A stretch of DNA of 64,000 bases from Acidobacteriota bacterium (GTDB lineage: Bacteria; Acidobacteriota; Terriglobia; UBA7540): assembly GCA_004298155.1 (NCBI GenBank), contig SCRD01000003.1, positions 1 to 64,000 of the forward strand. The letters run 5' to 3'. Under the pieces are notes generated by a model that ran no database searches, was not told the origin of the DNA, and saw only the letters and a list, made by a program, of their open reading frames with translations. Below, one piece after another: positions 24,355 to 34,235 of the stretch (its first letter is position 1; each line of letters opens with the position of its first letter). A program made the translations under genes and the position numbers.

Positions 24355-25631
24355 GCGCTCACCCGCTTTCCAGCCAGCCGCACATTTGTTCCCAGGTGTG
24401 CGTGAGGTTCGTTCAGCAATTGCCTTACCGGAGCCCGGACAAAGCAGGATGTCCCCTCGATATGGATTTCCTCTAAACCATCTAAGAGGGTAGGGGGGCA
24501 GCGGAGGGCCATCCTGGCCGAGACCAGGTGAGGTTTGCCGGAGACCATGACCATCTCGATGGCGTCAAGCCGCGTGCTGACCAGCAGGTCCGCAGGGCTT
24601 AAGTCCATCTGCTTCACCACGAGCAGGTCAGCATTCGCCCCCGGCTGCAACTTCCCCTCGCCGTTTTGAAGCCGCAGGACATCAGCCGCACGGCCTGTGA
24701 CCATGGAATAAATCTGCCTCGGGTCCACACCTTCATGGTGCGCCGCCCTGATTTCGTCGAGCAGATCTCCCTCAGCAGTGAGGGCCGAGTCGCTTCCTAG
24801 TGAAATGCGGTCCTGCCCGTCCAGAGCGGCCGCACCAAGCGTGGCTCCAAGGGTGAAGCGATTGGAAGTCGGGCACCACACCAGCGCCGCGCCGCGCTGG
24901 CGTCGAAGCTCATGCCCACGATCCGTCATTCCGACTCCGTGGACGATGACGGTCCGCGAGTCGAGCGCCCCGAGGCGGTCGAGCTCAAAGATTTCATCTC
25001 CACTCTGTTTGTCTGAGCCCTCCGCGAGATGAATGATGAATGGCGCCTCCGGCGGCGTTGACAGGAACGCCTCTTTCACGTTCTTTCCGAAGCGCAGCGA
25101 GTGGGCCCAGCCGTACTGCTTGACGACGCGGACGGGAAAATCAGCGCCGAAGACGGCTTCTTCGTACGCATTGTGATGGCAGACGGTGGTAACACCGGAT
25201 AGCAGATTCTTAAGTCCTCCCCACCACAGCCTCACCGGTTTGGGCACTGAAAGATGCTCGCGAAGGGGCGAACTCTCCGGGTGGAAGATATCGTCTGCCC
25301 ATTTTTCGAAATTAGGGTAAGGGCCACGGCCCAGTCTCGGGAAAAGATTGAATTCCAGATGATCGTGCGAATTGACAAGCCCAGGCAGAACCAGACATCC
25401 TTCCAGAGAAATTTCGGTGCAACCGCTTTTGGAACCTGAGTTTTCTCTGCCGTGCCCTTTTCCCAGCCGATCGATCAGTTGCGAGATGCGCCCGCCGGCA
25501 ATTCCCAGATCTGCCCGGACACTCGTCGAAGCATCGAGCGCTACCCACCCTGCCGAAAGCAGCAGAGAAGATGAATCATGCGAGCTCAGTTCGCGGTGAG
25601 GATGGCTTGAACTTTTGAGAGTGCACATCAT
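24351..25631 (-). CDS. Amidohydrolase-superfamily enzyme (deaminase/chlorohydrolase-like)
   Basis: 426 residues. The metal-binding HxH appears in PGLVNSHDHLEFN, with further likely ligands in IIHLAEGS, TVIVHGVGM and the final Asp in SLGSDSALTAEG. This set matches the SsnA/AtzC/cytosine-deaminase branch, which hydrolyses C-N bonds of purines, pyrimidines or guanidino-type compounds. It is flanked with 4-bp overlaps by a methyltransferase and a SPASM enzyme. In this context it could tailor a nucleoside- or amide-containing intermediate. The role in the pathway is inferred from the operon only. Confidence 0.82.
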   Translation of the reverse strand: MMCTLKSSSHPHRELSSHDSSSLLLSAGWVALDASTSVRADLGIAGGRISQLIDRLGKGHGRENSGSKSGCTEISLEGCLVLPGLVNSHDHLEFNLFPRLGRGPYPNFEKWADDIFHPESSPLREHLSVPKPVRLWWGGLKNLLSGVTTVCHHNAYEEAVFGADFPVRVVKQYGWAHSLRFGKNVKEAFLSTPPEAPFIIHLAEGSDKQSGDEIFELDRLGALDSRTVIVHGVGMTDRGHELRRQRGAALVWCPTSNRFTLGATLGAAALDGQDRISLGSDSALTAEGDLLDEIRAAHHEGVDPRQIYSMVTGRAADVLRLQNGEGKLQPGANADLLVVKQMDLSPADLLVSTRLDAIEMVMVSGKPHLVSARMALRCPPTLLDGLEEIHIEGTSCFVRAPVRQLLNEPHAHLGTNVRLAGKRVSA

Positions 25632-26383
25632 CTGTTGCCCGGCAGGTCAGTGCTGGCAAGCCTGAAGGAGCTGATAAAAATTGCCGGTCCGGCCTGTGAT
25701 TGCTCTAAAAGGCGCTCTTTACCGCATCTTCTGAAAATAGGCCTTTCTGCTTCACCAAAACTGGGGCAGATCATTTGGTCAAGCTCGAACCGCTGTTCCC
25801 GGAACGTCCGGCAGAGTTGATCAAGCGAGAACTTGAAATTAACGATTTCAACCACCTCTCCGTTGTAGCGAAAGGTGCGGCGCCAGCCTCTCTCCAAACC
25901 TGAAGGATGAAAGTCCGTCAGAATCAGGCGCCCCCCCTTTTTCAGGACGCGTGAAAGTTCACAGCTAAGAAGACTGAGGTCTGCCACATAACTTGCCGCG
26001 AAAGAGCAGATCGCCAGATCGGTAACGCCGGTTGCAACTGGAATGGCCGTGCAATCGGCGCGCAGGAGACTCTCCCGGAGCGCCTGTTTTCGCCGTGCCT
26101 GGCCGAGCATCTCGTGAGACAGATCGAACCCGACTCCGTGGCGTGCTCCCCGAGCCAGCAATAAGTTGAGCCACCGTCCCGTTCCGCACGCTATGTCCAG
26201 CACAAACGCCCCTTCGAGGCGTGGAAGCAGTGGGAGCAGTTCCCTTTCTTCCAACGCGAGGAGCGGGTTGGGATCGCTATCATAAGTTTGCGCCCACAGC
26301 GCGTAGGCGTCAGCGGGCGGGAGACAGCCGCCCGGCGGACTGATTTTCACGTCGGTTTCGATCGTCTCCTTTCTTCCCGGCAT
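25628..26383 (-). CDS. Class I SAM-dependent methyltransferase
   Basis: 251 residues from the ATG at 26383, chosen for an AGGGA 5 nt upstream and because the longer frame would run 160 bp into the preceding gene. Motif I is FVLDIACGTGRWLNLL, then VGFDLSHEML, ADCTAIPVATGVTDLAI and VLKKGGRLILTDFHP, the usual UbiE/Methyltransf_11 order. The stop overlaps the amidohydrolase start. Methyl acceptor unknown. Confidence 0.85.
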   Translation of the reverse strand: MPGRKETIETDVKISPPGGCLPPADAYALWAQTYDSDPNPLLALEERELLPLLPRLEGAFVLDIACGTGRWLNLLLARGARHGVGFDLSHEMLGQARRKQALRESLLRADCTAIPVATGVTDLAICSFAASYVADLSLLSCELSRVLKKGGRLILTDFHPSGLERGWRRTFRYNGEVVEIVNFKFSLDQLCRTFREQRFELDQMICPSFGEAERPIFRRCGKERLLEQSQAGPAIFISSFRLASTDLPGNR

Positions 26384-26391
26384 GATGTTCC

Positions 26392-27855
26392 CTAAAGGCT
26401 TTCTGCCTCCGGTTTTCGGAGATTGATCAGCCGCTGCGTTGCTCGCAGTTCGTAAGGATAAGAATAAAAACGCAGGCGGTACCGCCATGCGCTTAGAAAT
26501 CGCAGCAGACGCCGTCCCCAGTTCGGAAGCCGAATATCCTGCACCGTAGGCCATCGGGAACTTACCACCAGCCGGAAGTTGTCAATCCTGCGTTTGGTGG
26601 TGGGCTTCATCCAGGGTGTGGCAGGATCTTTCCGGATGGTGAAGTTATACCAGCGCTCGGTTGCCCACTCTTCCGGCGTGGACGGGAAGGCAATCTGGCC
26701 CTCGACGTCACCGTACATCCGTTCGCGCTGCGGGACCGGTGTGTAGTGATAAATGATAATTTCCGAAACGGGGTTTAACTGCTTGACCCTGCGGATGAAG
26801 CCAAGGCATTCGCGCGTGTCGCGTTCCGGGTCTTTTGGGTTGCCAATCACGAACGAGAATTCCGGAATAATGCCGAATTGGCGGATGCGCTGCGCGAGCT
26901 CAATTGTCTGCTCCGACTTCAGCTTCTTGTTCATATCTTTCAGGACCCAGTCGGATCCCGACTCGGCCCCAAAGAAAATCATGCGACAACCCGACCTGCG
27001 AATCGCATCAAACGTCGCATCCGAGTAACGGAGCATGATGTCGATTCGCGCTTCACACCACCAGCCGAGTTTGAGCGGCGCCAGGCGGTCGGCAAGCTCC
27101 CGGGCATGGTCTTCCCGCAGGAAAAAATTCATGTCATAAAACTGCACTGAGTCCACGTTGTATGTGCGCGTGAGATGGCGCAAAATGGCTTCCGTCCGCT
27201 CCGGTGATTCCATCTTCTCGATGGTTCCGTAGGCAGGAACTACCCCGCAAAAGCTGCAGTTGAACGGGCACCCGATGCTCGCATGGTGCGCTGCCGTTCT
27301 GCGACCGAAAAACGACGGGCGAATGTACTCTTTGACCGGAAGGCGGTGATAGGGATACCACGGAAAAGCATCCGGGCCTTTCATCCGCCGCTCGGGGTTG
27401 TGGTGATGGTTCCCGAAGTCATCCTTGTATGAAAGGCCCCGAATATCTTCCAGCGGCCGCTGGCCACGCAGTGCATCCAGCAATTCAAGGAGAGTTTCCT
27501 CGCCCTGGCCGCGAACGGCAAAATCAACGTAGTTTGCGTTCAAGGCTGCATTAGCGTAAATCGAAGGGAAATAGCCGCCCCAGACGATTGGGATGCGCGG
27601 AAACGCGTGGCGGGCCTCGCGACACGCCTCAACGGCCGGAGCCAACTGTGGGCCCGGCATCACTGTGACCGCCAGAAGATCGACGCGGTACCGGGCCAGA
27701 AGTTCCATCAAGGTCTGTAGAGGGTAAGGATCGAGGTTGCCGTCCACGATGGTGTATTCTTCGCGCCTTTCAAGGACGGCCGCGAGCGCCAGAATCGAAA
27801 GCGGAAATCGCCGGTTCTTCGGCTTCGTCGCGCGTGGATTATAGAAGACGATCAT
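26392..27855 (-). CDS. B12-binding-type radical SAM enzyme (paralogue 5 of the operon)
   Basis: 487 residues. The N-terminal Rossmann-like part (about 1-150) contains VDGNLDPYPLQTLMELL and WGGYFPSIYANAAL, matching the cobalamin-binding-like domain of BchE/HpnJ-type enzymes without a clear DxHxxG. The radical SAM cluster motif is CPFNCSFC, with FFGAESGS and EFSFVIGNP following. Members of this large class do methylations, ring closures and C-C bond formation, including on lipids. It lies between two methyltransferase genes with 4-bp and 8-bp junctions. The reaction is unknown. Confidence 0.88.
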   Translation of the reverse strand: MIVFYNPRATKPKNRRFPLSILALAAVLERREEYTIVDGNLDPYPLQTLMELLARYRVDLLAVTVMPGPQLAPAVEACREARHAFPRIPIVWGGYFPSIYANAALNANYVDFAVRGQGEETLLELLDALRGQRPLEDIRGLSYKDDFGNHHHNPERRMKGPDAFPWYPYHRLPVKEYIRPSFFGRRTAAHHASIGCPFNCSFCGVVPAYGTIEKMESPERTEAILRHLTRTYNVDSVQFYDMNFFLREDHARELADRLAPLKLGWWCEARIDIMLRYSDATFDAIRRSGCRMIFFGAESGSDWVLKDMNKKLKSEQTIELAQRIRQFGIIPEFSFVIGNPKDPERDTRECLGFIRRVKQLNPVSEIIIYHYTPVPQRERMYGDVEGQIAFPSTPEEWATERWYNFTIRKDPATPWMKPTTKRRIDNFRLVVSSRWPTVQDIRLPNWGRRLLRFLSAWRYRLRFYSYPYELRATQRLINLRKPEAESL

Positions 27856-28871
27856 GAGTTACCCAGCCTGGCCCAAAGAACGTAAAACCTGGCAGGCTCG
27901 CGCCGCCGCAGCAGGCGGGCTTTTAGCGGGCGCAGGGCCCACCTCGCGCCGTACCAGGGTTCAAACTGTTTCCATTCCAGGCCATGCTCGCGGGCGAGTT
28001 CATCGAGCGTGTCCGGCGTCAAAAATTCCTGGCCGCGGATGCTATCCGAAGGAAAGCCGTATTCGCTTTGGAATTTCAGGTGTTTTTCTTCGAGCATTTT
28101 TCGTCCGCTTTCCTCGTTCCGGTAAAAAGGTGAATCGATAATCAGCACGTGGCCGGGCCGCCGCAGGCACCGCAAAGTCTCCTGCAATGTCCGGGCATAG
28201 TTTTCCGAATAGTGGAAGGAAGCATTGAAGACCGCAACGTCAAATTGGGCGCGATCAAAAGGCAGCCGATCCATCTCTGCCTGGAACAAATCAAATGGCC
28301 GGGACAGGAAATCGTTGTAATGGTGGGCGGCACTGAGGCCATCGAGCGCATTGGTGAGCAAATCTACAGCGATGGGACGGTGCCCCCGAAGGGCGAGTCG
28401 ATAGCTCAACCAGCAGTTTCCGGCGCCGATATCCAATACGTCCAGGCCACCCTGGTAGCGGTACTCGAGCCATGGCAGGATGCGCTGATAAAAAAACCGG
28501 AAACTTCGCGACCGAATTTTCCACTGCCAGCCGTTGCGGCCGGTAACATCCCGGTAGGGCAATTCAAGATAGAAGTGTGCACCTGCTGACCCTCGTCCTT
28601 CACGGAGCCTGACCGTTTCATACTCGATGATGAACTGCTGAAAGCGTTCTTCGCGCGCCGGTGTAAGCGCCTTCCAGATCCTGCCTTCCTGGACAAACGT
28701 GAATCCGCAATAAGAACACAAAGGACCTGGCAGAATTCCATACGTGATCGTCATCGAAGGGTCCGAATGGCCGCAAACGGGGCAGCGAAGGAGTATCCGG
28801 TGCGCCGTTTCAGCCTCGACCGTGATGGATCCATCCAATGTTTCCGTCGGTTGCGCCGAGTTGCCTTTCAT
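27852..28871 (-). CDS. Methyltransferase with N-terminal zinc ribbon
   Basis: 339 residues. An N-terminal zinc ribbon (CPVCGHSD at about 34, CSYCGFTF at about 55) precedes a class I methyltransferase fold: VLDIGAGNCWLSYRLALRG, then PIAVDLLTNALDG, FDVAVFNASFHYSENY and HVLIIDSPF. The zinc ribbon suggests binding of a carrier or nucleic acid, or a purely structural role. The gene starts 2 bp from the end of the next upstream methyltransferase and overlaps the radical SAM gene by 4 bp. Confidence 0.82.
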   Translation of the reverse strand: MKGNSAQPTETLDGSITVEAETAHRILLRCPVCGHSDPSMTITYGILPGPLCSYCGFTFVQEGRIWKALTPAREERFQQFIIEYETVRLREGRGSAGAHFYLELPYRDVTGRNGWQWKIRSRSFRFFYQRILPWLEYRYQGGLDVLDIGAGNCWLSYRLALRGHRPIAVDLLTNALDGLSAAHHYNDFLSRPFDLFQAEMDRLPFDRAQFDVAVFNASFHYSENYARTLQETLRCLRRPGHVLIIDSPFYRNEESGRKMLEEKHLKFQSEYGFPSDSIRGQEFLTPDTLDELAREHGLEWKQFEPWYGARWALRPLKARLLRRREPARFYVLWARLGNS

Positions 28872-28873
28872 GT

Positions 28874-29692
28874 TCAGGTCCTCTCAAACGTTAGAAGCAT
28901 ATGGTCAGCCATCGCGCGAAACGCAGGACAGTTGCCAAGCCAGGGATCGATTTGGGAAGCAAGATGAAACGACTGCGGGTAACGAGTTGCCAGGAAATCG
29001 AGATAGGAAGGCGGGACGGTGATCCCCACACCTTTCCATCTCAACAGCCGGAAATGCGGGGCAAAAGCCTTCTTCAACTTTCGCACGGAATGGTACCAGA
29101 CGTTGGTTTTGGAGCGGGCGGAAAGTGCGGCCGAGCTTCCCTCCTGCGCAAACCGCCGCGTTGCCTTGCGGATATTCCCCCGCGAGAGATACCAGAAGGT
29201 TTCCCAGATGCAGAAACGACCGAACAGGCACAGAACCATACTGCTCGGTTCCTTCACCAGCTGTGCCAGGTCATCAGCTAAGAAAGAAAGGTCGGGAATG
29301 CAGTTAAGTCCGGAGAAGTTTGAAAGGATCCCATCAAAGGGTCCTTCGCTATGCAGAGTTTCGATCTGTTCATTGGCCAGGACTCTGAAATCAACAGTGG
29401 GTGAAATTACGGCGAGGCCCGCCCGCTGGCGCGCAAGCGCAATCATCCGAGGAGATGAATCGCACGCGGTCACATGGACTCCCTGGCTGGCCAGGTGCAA
29501 GGCGTCCACTCCAGTTCCACAGTTAATTTCAAGCACCCGCTGCCTGGCTGTGAAATTCCGGTCGACCTCTTTCCAGACCGCCTTGCGCTGCGCCCACCCG
29601 ATGGCTGAATCCGTAAAACTCGCATCATAGGTCTCAGCGATTTCGTCGAATGCGTTTGGCGCGGTCATTATTGTTCCGGAACGCAAAGTCAT
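28874..29692 (-). CDS. Class I SAM-dependent methyltransferase
   Basis: 272 residues. The pattern is IAETYDASFTDSAIG, motif I VLEINCGTGVDALHLASQG, VTACDSSPRMIALAR and FDGILSNFSGLNCI. AAGGAG is only 2 nt before the ATG at 29692, so an in-frame ATG 8 codons later (29668, MTAPNAFDE) may be the true start. It lies 6 bp after the previous radical SAM gene. Acceptor unknown; its position suggests methylation of the same product as the neighbouring enzymes. Confidence 0.82.
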   Translation of the reverse strand: MTLRSGTIMTAPNAFDEIAETYDASFTDSAIGWAQRKAVWKEVDRNFTARQRVLEINCGTGVDALHLASQGVHVTACDSSPRMIALARQRAGLAVISPTVDFRVLANEQIETLHSEGPFDGILSNFSGLNCIPDLSFLADDLAQLVKEPSSMVLCLFGRFCIWETFWYLSRGNIRKATRRFAQEGSSAALSARSKTNVWYHSVRKLKKAFAPHFRLLRWKGVGITVPPSYLDFLATRYPQSFHLASQIDPWLGNCPAFRAMADHMLLTFERT

Positions 29693-29698
29693 CGCTCC

Positions 29699-31105
29699 TT
29701 ACGCCTCGACCTCAGCGAATGAGATCTTCATTTCCTCGCGTGCCTTCTCGATTTGTTGTCGAAGAGCGAACAGCTCAGAAGGCGTGTCCATGGTGTCTGT
29801 GCCCGACATCCTCTGGACCTCAACTTCAGCTCGCAAGAGCTGGTTGACGCTCTGATAAAAACGACGGGAATGTCGCCCGCGGATCCTGAAATCGCGGTCG
29901 GACCCTTCCGCCCAAACCTCGAGCTCGGTTACACGGTCTGCCACTCTTTCGAAATAGGGAGTTCCACGAATCGGGTAGGCGACGGTGGTGAGAAAAACGT
30001 CAGGATTGCTCCGCTTGACATGATTAATGGTGGCTTCAATATCGGTCAACTCCTCGCCTTCATAGCCCCACATCAGGAACATGCCCGTCTGTATGCCATT
30101 GGCCTTGCACAACCGCACGACAGACTGCACCTGCTCCACTGAAACGCCCCGGCGCATCGAGTCCAGGACCCTCTGCGAACCGCTTTCCGAGCCGATCCAG
30201 ATGCGGAAACAGCCAAGCTCCGACAGAAGCGCCACGATCTGCGGATTCAGCCGGTCGGCGCGCGAGATACATTCGAAAGGAATCCTGAGACCGCGCCGCC
30301 TCATTTCCGCCGCATATTGGAACAGCCAGCCGTGATGAATGGTGAAAACATCGTCGGCCATCCAGATCATGTCCGGGCTGTAACGGCCGATAATCCATTC
30401 AAGTTCATCAACCACAGAAGAGGGTTTCCGCCGGCGGTGCGTGCGGCCATACACGGCATGGCTGCACCACTGGCACTCATAGGGGCAGCCGCGCGCGGTG
30501 ATCAGAGACACCGAGCCCGTGCCATGATTGTCACGCCAGGCCTTGAGATAGCGCTCGATCTCCACTGACTCACGGCTGGGCCAGGGTTGATCGTCAATGT
30601 TCGACATCTGCGCCCGGGGCGGCGTACGGTGGACCCTGCCGTTATCGCCTCGAAATGCGATGCCGTTGACCCGGCTCAGAAGATGGAACGAACCGCTCCG
30701 CAGAGCCGGAACCAGCTCTTCCAGGGTGACCTCGCCTTCGCCGATGACCACCACATCCGCGCCGGCCGCGAGATACTCATCAATGTAAGAAGCGGGCTCA
30801 GGCCCCCCAACTATGGTCTTCCAGCCGGCTTTTTTTGCCGCCTGGAGAATCCGGACCACGCTGGGCCGCGTCATGAGATTTGCGTAGACACCCAGGATGG
30901 CAGGCTCGCCGCTCTGTAGTACTTCCAGCAAATCTCTGCGGGAGGCAAAAGTGGTGTCAAAGACTTCGACGTCGAAGTTTCGTGAGCGCAGGTGCGAAGC
31001 AAGGTAAAGAATGCCCAGAGGAACGTAGGGCTTCATGATCGCCTGCTCTTTGGCGTCCTCCTCCAGGAAGTAGCCGTGAGTTAGAAGCAAATCCATGAGA
31101 CCCAT
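29699..31105 (-). CDS. B12-binding-type radical SAM enzyme (paralogue 4)
   Basis: 468 residues. The B12-like N-terminal domain (PLGILYLASHLRSRNFDVEVFD, IVGGPEPASYIDEYLAAGAD, VVIGEGEVTLEEL) is followed by the cluster motif CPYECQWC, then IWMADDVFTIH and IWIGSESGS. Its N-terminus (LLLTHGYFL... KPYVPLG) closely resembles the next upstream gene (LLTHPYHLYYDRKQ... QPYPPLG), so the two form a tandem paralogue pair. Reaction unknown. Confidence 0.88.
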   Translation of the reverse strand: MGLMDLLLTHGYFLEEDAKEQAIMKPYVPLGILYLASHLRSRNFDVEVFDTTFASRRDLLEVLQSGEPAILGVYANLMTRPSVVRILQAAKKAGWKTIVGGPEPASYIDEYLAAGADVVVIGEGEVTLEELVPALRSGSFHLLSRVNGIAFRGDNGRVHRTPPRAQMSNIDDQPWPSRESVEIERYLKAWRDNHGTGSVSLITARGCPYECQWCSHAVYGRTHRRRKPSSVVDELEWIIGRYSPDMIWMADDVFTIHHGWLFQYAAEMRRRGLRIPFECISRADRLNPQIVALLSELGCFRIWIGSESGSQRVLDSMRRGVSVEQVQSVVRLCKANGIQTGMFLMWGYEGEELTDIEATINHVKRSNPDVFLTTVAYPIRGTPYFERVADRVTELEVWAEGSDRDFRIRGRHSRRFYQSVNQLLRAEVEVQRMSGTDTMDTPSELFALRQQIEKAREEMKISFAEVEA

Positions 31106-31180
31106 CCGTCAAACAGCGCTAAACCTTATCTTGCAAGTATCCAAAGAACCCCGCCCACCAACCGCTGCACGTGCCGCCGG

Positions 31181-32683
31181 CTAGTCGCATCCCATGGCGG
31201 AGCAAGCCAGAACAGGCAACAGCGTCGCGTCGGAATTCCTGCAGGCTGGTTCCAATTGCTCGACTCTATTCCATAGTTCCGTGATCTTACCGGTGCCCAC
31301 GCAGGCCGCGGGCGCGGAACGGTCTCGAAGGCTGAACCGCCATGCTTCCTGCGAACTCCAGGACTCCACCTCAGCGTGGAGCGCGTCACGGAGCGCGCGG
31401 TAGAAATCGCTTGTATAGGCCCCCTTGAACATCATTGCGAGATCATCGCTATCCACCCAATTGCTCTTGGCGCCCAGTTCATCGCGCACGCGCTGGTAAA
31501 ATTTTGTTCCGGGCAAGGGATAGGAAACTGAAACGCCGATGTCATCCGGCCGAGCTTTGCGGACCATTTGAATGGTTTTCTGAATATCGTTCCAAGTCTC
31601 GCCGGGATAACCGAACTGAAGGAAGAAGCAGGCACGAATTCCGTGTTGTCTTAAATTAGCACGGGCCTTCAGGACCTGCTCGACGCGGATCCCCTTATCC
31701 ATGGCATCCAGGATTTTCTGCGACCCGGATTCCACTCCCATCCACACTTCCGCGCAGCCACAGAGGGCAAGAGCTGCGACAGTATCCTCACTGCGCATCA
31801 GGTCTGCTCTTGCCTGTATCTTGAAAGGGACGGCGGCATTCCGGCTTCTGACATGGCTGGCAAAATTCTGAATCCAGCGGCTGTTGATTCCGAAAAGATC
31901 ATCCGCAAACCAGAGATGATCTGCTCCATACCTCTCGCGGAGCTGCCGGATTTCTTCTGCCACAGTCTCAGGAGTCCGGGCATGGAAGGAGTCACCGTAT
32001 ATCGGTTTCGCACACCAGTTGCAACGATACGGACAACCACGGCTTGATACCAGGTTGAGAGAAAAGAAGCCATGCGCCTCCTGCCAGACCTGCCGGTAGA
32101 GGCCCAAGTCCACCAGATCGCGCGCCGGAAAAGGGAGCTGATCCAGGTCCCGCATCAGCGGCCTGCGGGCCGACCGAATCACCCGCCCGTTGCCGTTCGG
32201 AGAGTACGCGACGCCGGGAATACTCACAGGGTCAAGCTTCGAATCTCTAACCAGGGACCCGACGACCTCGAGCAACGTCCACTCAGCCTCGCCTTCGAGG
32301 ACATAATCCGCGCCCCTTGCCAGATACTCAGCACAGTGGTCTGAAGAATCCGATCCGTGAACGACGACCCTGGCTCCAGCCATACGGGCGGCATCGATCA
32401 TCTCAAAAGCAACTTCTCTCATGCGGCTCAGACACATTTTGGAAAGAAAGTTGAAATTGTCTTCGTAAATCACCGCGACCTTTGGATGCTGCTTCCGCAG
32501 CGCCTCTGGAAACCCCTCCGCAGGATCATTGAGCATGCTGTCAAACAAAGCGACCGAGAAGCCTTTCTGCCTGAGCAGAGCGGCGGCGTAGAGCGTGCCC
32601 AGAGGAGGGTACGGCTGCATCTTGCGGATTTGCTTGCGGTCGTAATAAAGGTGATAGGGGTGGGTCAGCAGAACGTCAGCCAA
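31181..32683 (-). CDS. B12-binding-type radical SAM enzyme (paralogue 3)
   Basis: 500 residues with a TTG start at 32683 behind AAGGAG (6-nt spacing). The B12-like domain has YLARGADYVLEGEAEWTLLE, and the cluster motif is CPYRCNWC followed by LWFADDLFGIN and VWMGVESGS. It pairs with paralogue 4 by sequence and order. It lies 75 bp upstream of that gene, and the gap shows no gene. Reaction unknown. Confidence 0.88.
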   Translation of the reverse strand: MADVLLTHPYHLYYDRKQIRKMQPYPPLGTLYAAALLRQKGFSVALFDSMLNDPAEGFPEALRKQHPKVAVIYEDNFNFLSKMCLSRMREVAFEMIDAARMAGARVVVHGSDSSDHCAEYLARGADYVLEGEAEWTLLEVVGSLVRDSKLDPVSIPGVAYSPNGNGRVIRSARRPLMRDLDQLPFPARDLVDLGLYRQVWQEAHGFFSLNLVSSRGCPYRCNWCAKPIYGDSFHARTPETVAEEIRQLRERYGADHLWFADDLFGINSRWIQNFASHVRSRNAAVPFKIQARADLMRSEDTVAALALCGCAEVWMGVESGSQKILDAMDKGIRVEQVLKARANLRQHGIRACFFLQFGYPGETWNDIQKTIQMVRKARPDDIGVSVSYPLPGTKFYQRVRDELGAKSNWVDSDDLAMMFKGAYTSDFYRALRDALHAEVESWSSQEAWRFSLRDRSAPAACVGTGKITELWNRVEQLEPACRNSDATLLPVLACSAMGCD

Positions 32684-32738
32684 AGCATTCTCCTTCCCGC
32701 AAACGATTGTCTGCGACCGATACGCGATACAGGCGCCA

Positions 32739-34235
32739 TCAGCAGACCTCCTGCATTCCGTGCCCGAGCGATTGCCCTGTCAGCAGCGACCGGCGCGTCA
32801 CCAGCCGCTCGGTGGTTCTGGCAACCCAGAGTTCCCACGGGAAACCATAGTGATGGTTCTGCAGCCGCCACCGCAAAGGAGCGCCCAACGCCTTTCGGAT
32901 TCTTCCCTGCATCCAGGGAACCCTCGCCGCCGTCCGGCGGATCTGGTTGTTGAGGAGAAAGTACTCAAGCATTCGTTTCAGGCGGTGAAGTTCCTCACCC
33001 TGCAGCCAGGGCAGGAGATTGCTGCCAAGGTCCACGTCCGCCCACTCTTCGAGTGATCTCGGCTCGTGCACCCCTTTGGCCCGGAGTTCAGGCCAGATCG
33101 GAATTCCGGGATAGGGCGTAAAAATATTTGGAGAAAAACTGACGTTCGAATATCTCCGGGCGATATCGCTCATAATGCGGAAGGTTTCCAGCCGGTCGGC
33201 TTCCGTTTCTCCCGGATATCCGAGTATGAGATTGAACGTCACTCGAATGCCGGCCAGTTCCGACTTGCGGGCGGTTTCGTACATCTCGTCAATCCTCTGA
33301 TGCTTCTTGTTCATCAGGGCGAGAACTTCCATTGACGCAGATTCCGTCCCAAAGCCCATGTGCGTCACGCCCGACTTGCCCAGCATCCGAACCTCATCAT
33401 CGCTCATGCGGCATAAAAGGTCCGTTGAAGCCTGGAACGTCCAGCGAAACCGGATTTTGGATTCGAGAAAACCCCTTGCGATCTCGATCGCTCGCCTAAT
33501 GTTCACCGGAAAGTTTGAGTCAAGGAATGCAACCTCGCTCAGGCGGTAACGGGACACCAGTTCGGTGACTTCCTGGACCACGCGGCCGGCACTATAGGCG
33601 TTGAAGCGCCGCTTGTAGAAGACCTGGTCGGTGCAATAGTTGCACGCATAGGGGCAACCCACGCTTGACGCATAGGGCAGCTTGCGAACGCCCGTTATCT
33701 TTTCGTACGCATCCAGGTTGCCCAAATCGAATGCAGGGGTCGGCAGGTCGTTGACATTTTCAACCGGACGCTCGGGATTATGATGAACGCCGTCGGCGAG
33801 CTTCAGAGAAACCCCCCGGACGTTGTCGAGCGGCTTCCCTTCGCTCAGCAGGCGGGCAATTTCAACGATTGTTCGTTCTCCCTGCGCCCTTACGACAACA
33901 TCAATGAAGTCTTCGCCGAGGGTTTGTGCCGGCAGGAGGCTGGGGTGCCATCCTCCGAAAATGATGGGAAGCCCCGGGCGAAGCTGCCGGACCAGCCGCG
34001 CGACCTCGACAGCAGAGCGGATCATCTGGCCAGTGAGCAGGGAAATTCCAAGACAGACGGCATCTTTGATCTCCTGTGCCACAATGCGTTTGAAGTCGGT
34101 CTTGATCGACCCGTCCACAATCGAGACCTGGAACCCGTCCTCAAGCAATGGCGACGCCAGGCTGAGAAGGCTCAACGGTGGCCCGAGGGGCTTGCCTGCG
34201 TAGGGCGGATAAAAAAGGACCACTTTGTTACTCAT
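32739..34235 (-). CDS. B12-binding-type radical SAM enzyme (paralogue 2)
   Basis: 498 residues. The B12-like domain contains VSIVDGSIKTDFKRIVAQE, CLGISLLTGQMIRSAVEVA, IFGGWHPSLLPAQTL and VVVRAQGERTIVE. The cluster motif is CPYACNYC, followed by VAFLDSNFPVN and MGFGTESAS. It overlaps paralogue 1 by 4 bp and shares its GGWHPSLL and LPFD-like motifs, so it is a tandem duplicate. Methylase, cyclase and lipid-coupling enzymes all have this layout. Confidence 0.88.
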   Translation of the reverse strand: MSNKVVLFYPPYAGKPLGPPLSLLSLASPLLEDGFQVSIVDGSIKTDFKRIVAQEIKDAVCLGISLLTGQMIRSAVEVARLVRQLRPGLPIIFGGWHPSLLPAQTLGEDFIDVVVRAQGERTIVEIARLLSEGKPLDNVRGVSLKLADGVHHNPERPVENVNDLPTPAFDLGNLDAYEKITGVRKLPYASSVGCPYACNYCTDQVFYKRRFNAYSAGRVVQEVTELVSRYRLSEVAFLDSNFPVNIRRAIEIARGFLESKIRFRWTFQASTDLLCRMSDDEVRMLGKSGVTHMGFGTESASMEVLALMNKKHQRIDEMYETARKSELAGIRVTFNLILGYPGETEADRLETFRIMSDIARRYSNVSFSPNIFTPYPGIPIWPELRAKGVHEPRSLEEWADVDLGSNLLPWLQGEELHRLKRMLEYFLLNNQIRRTAARVPWMQGRIRKALGAPLRWRLQNHHYGFPWELWVARTTERLVTRRSLLTGQSLGHGMQEVC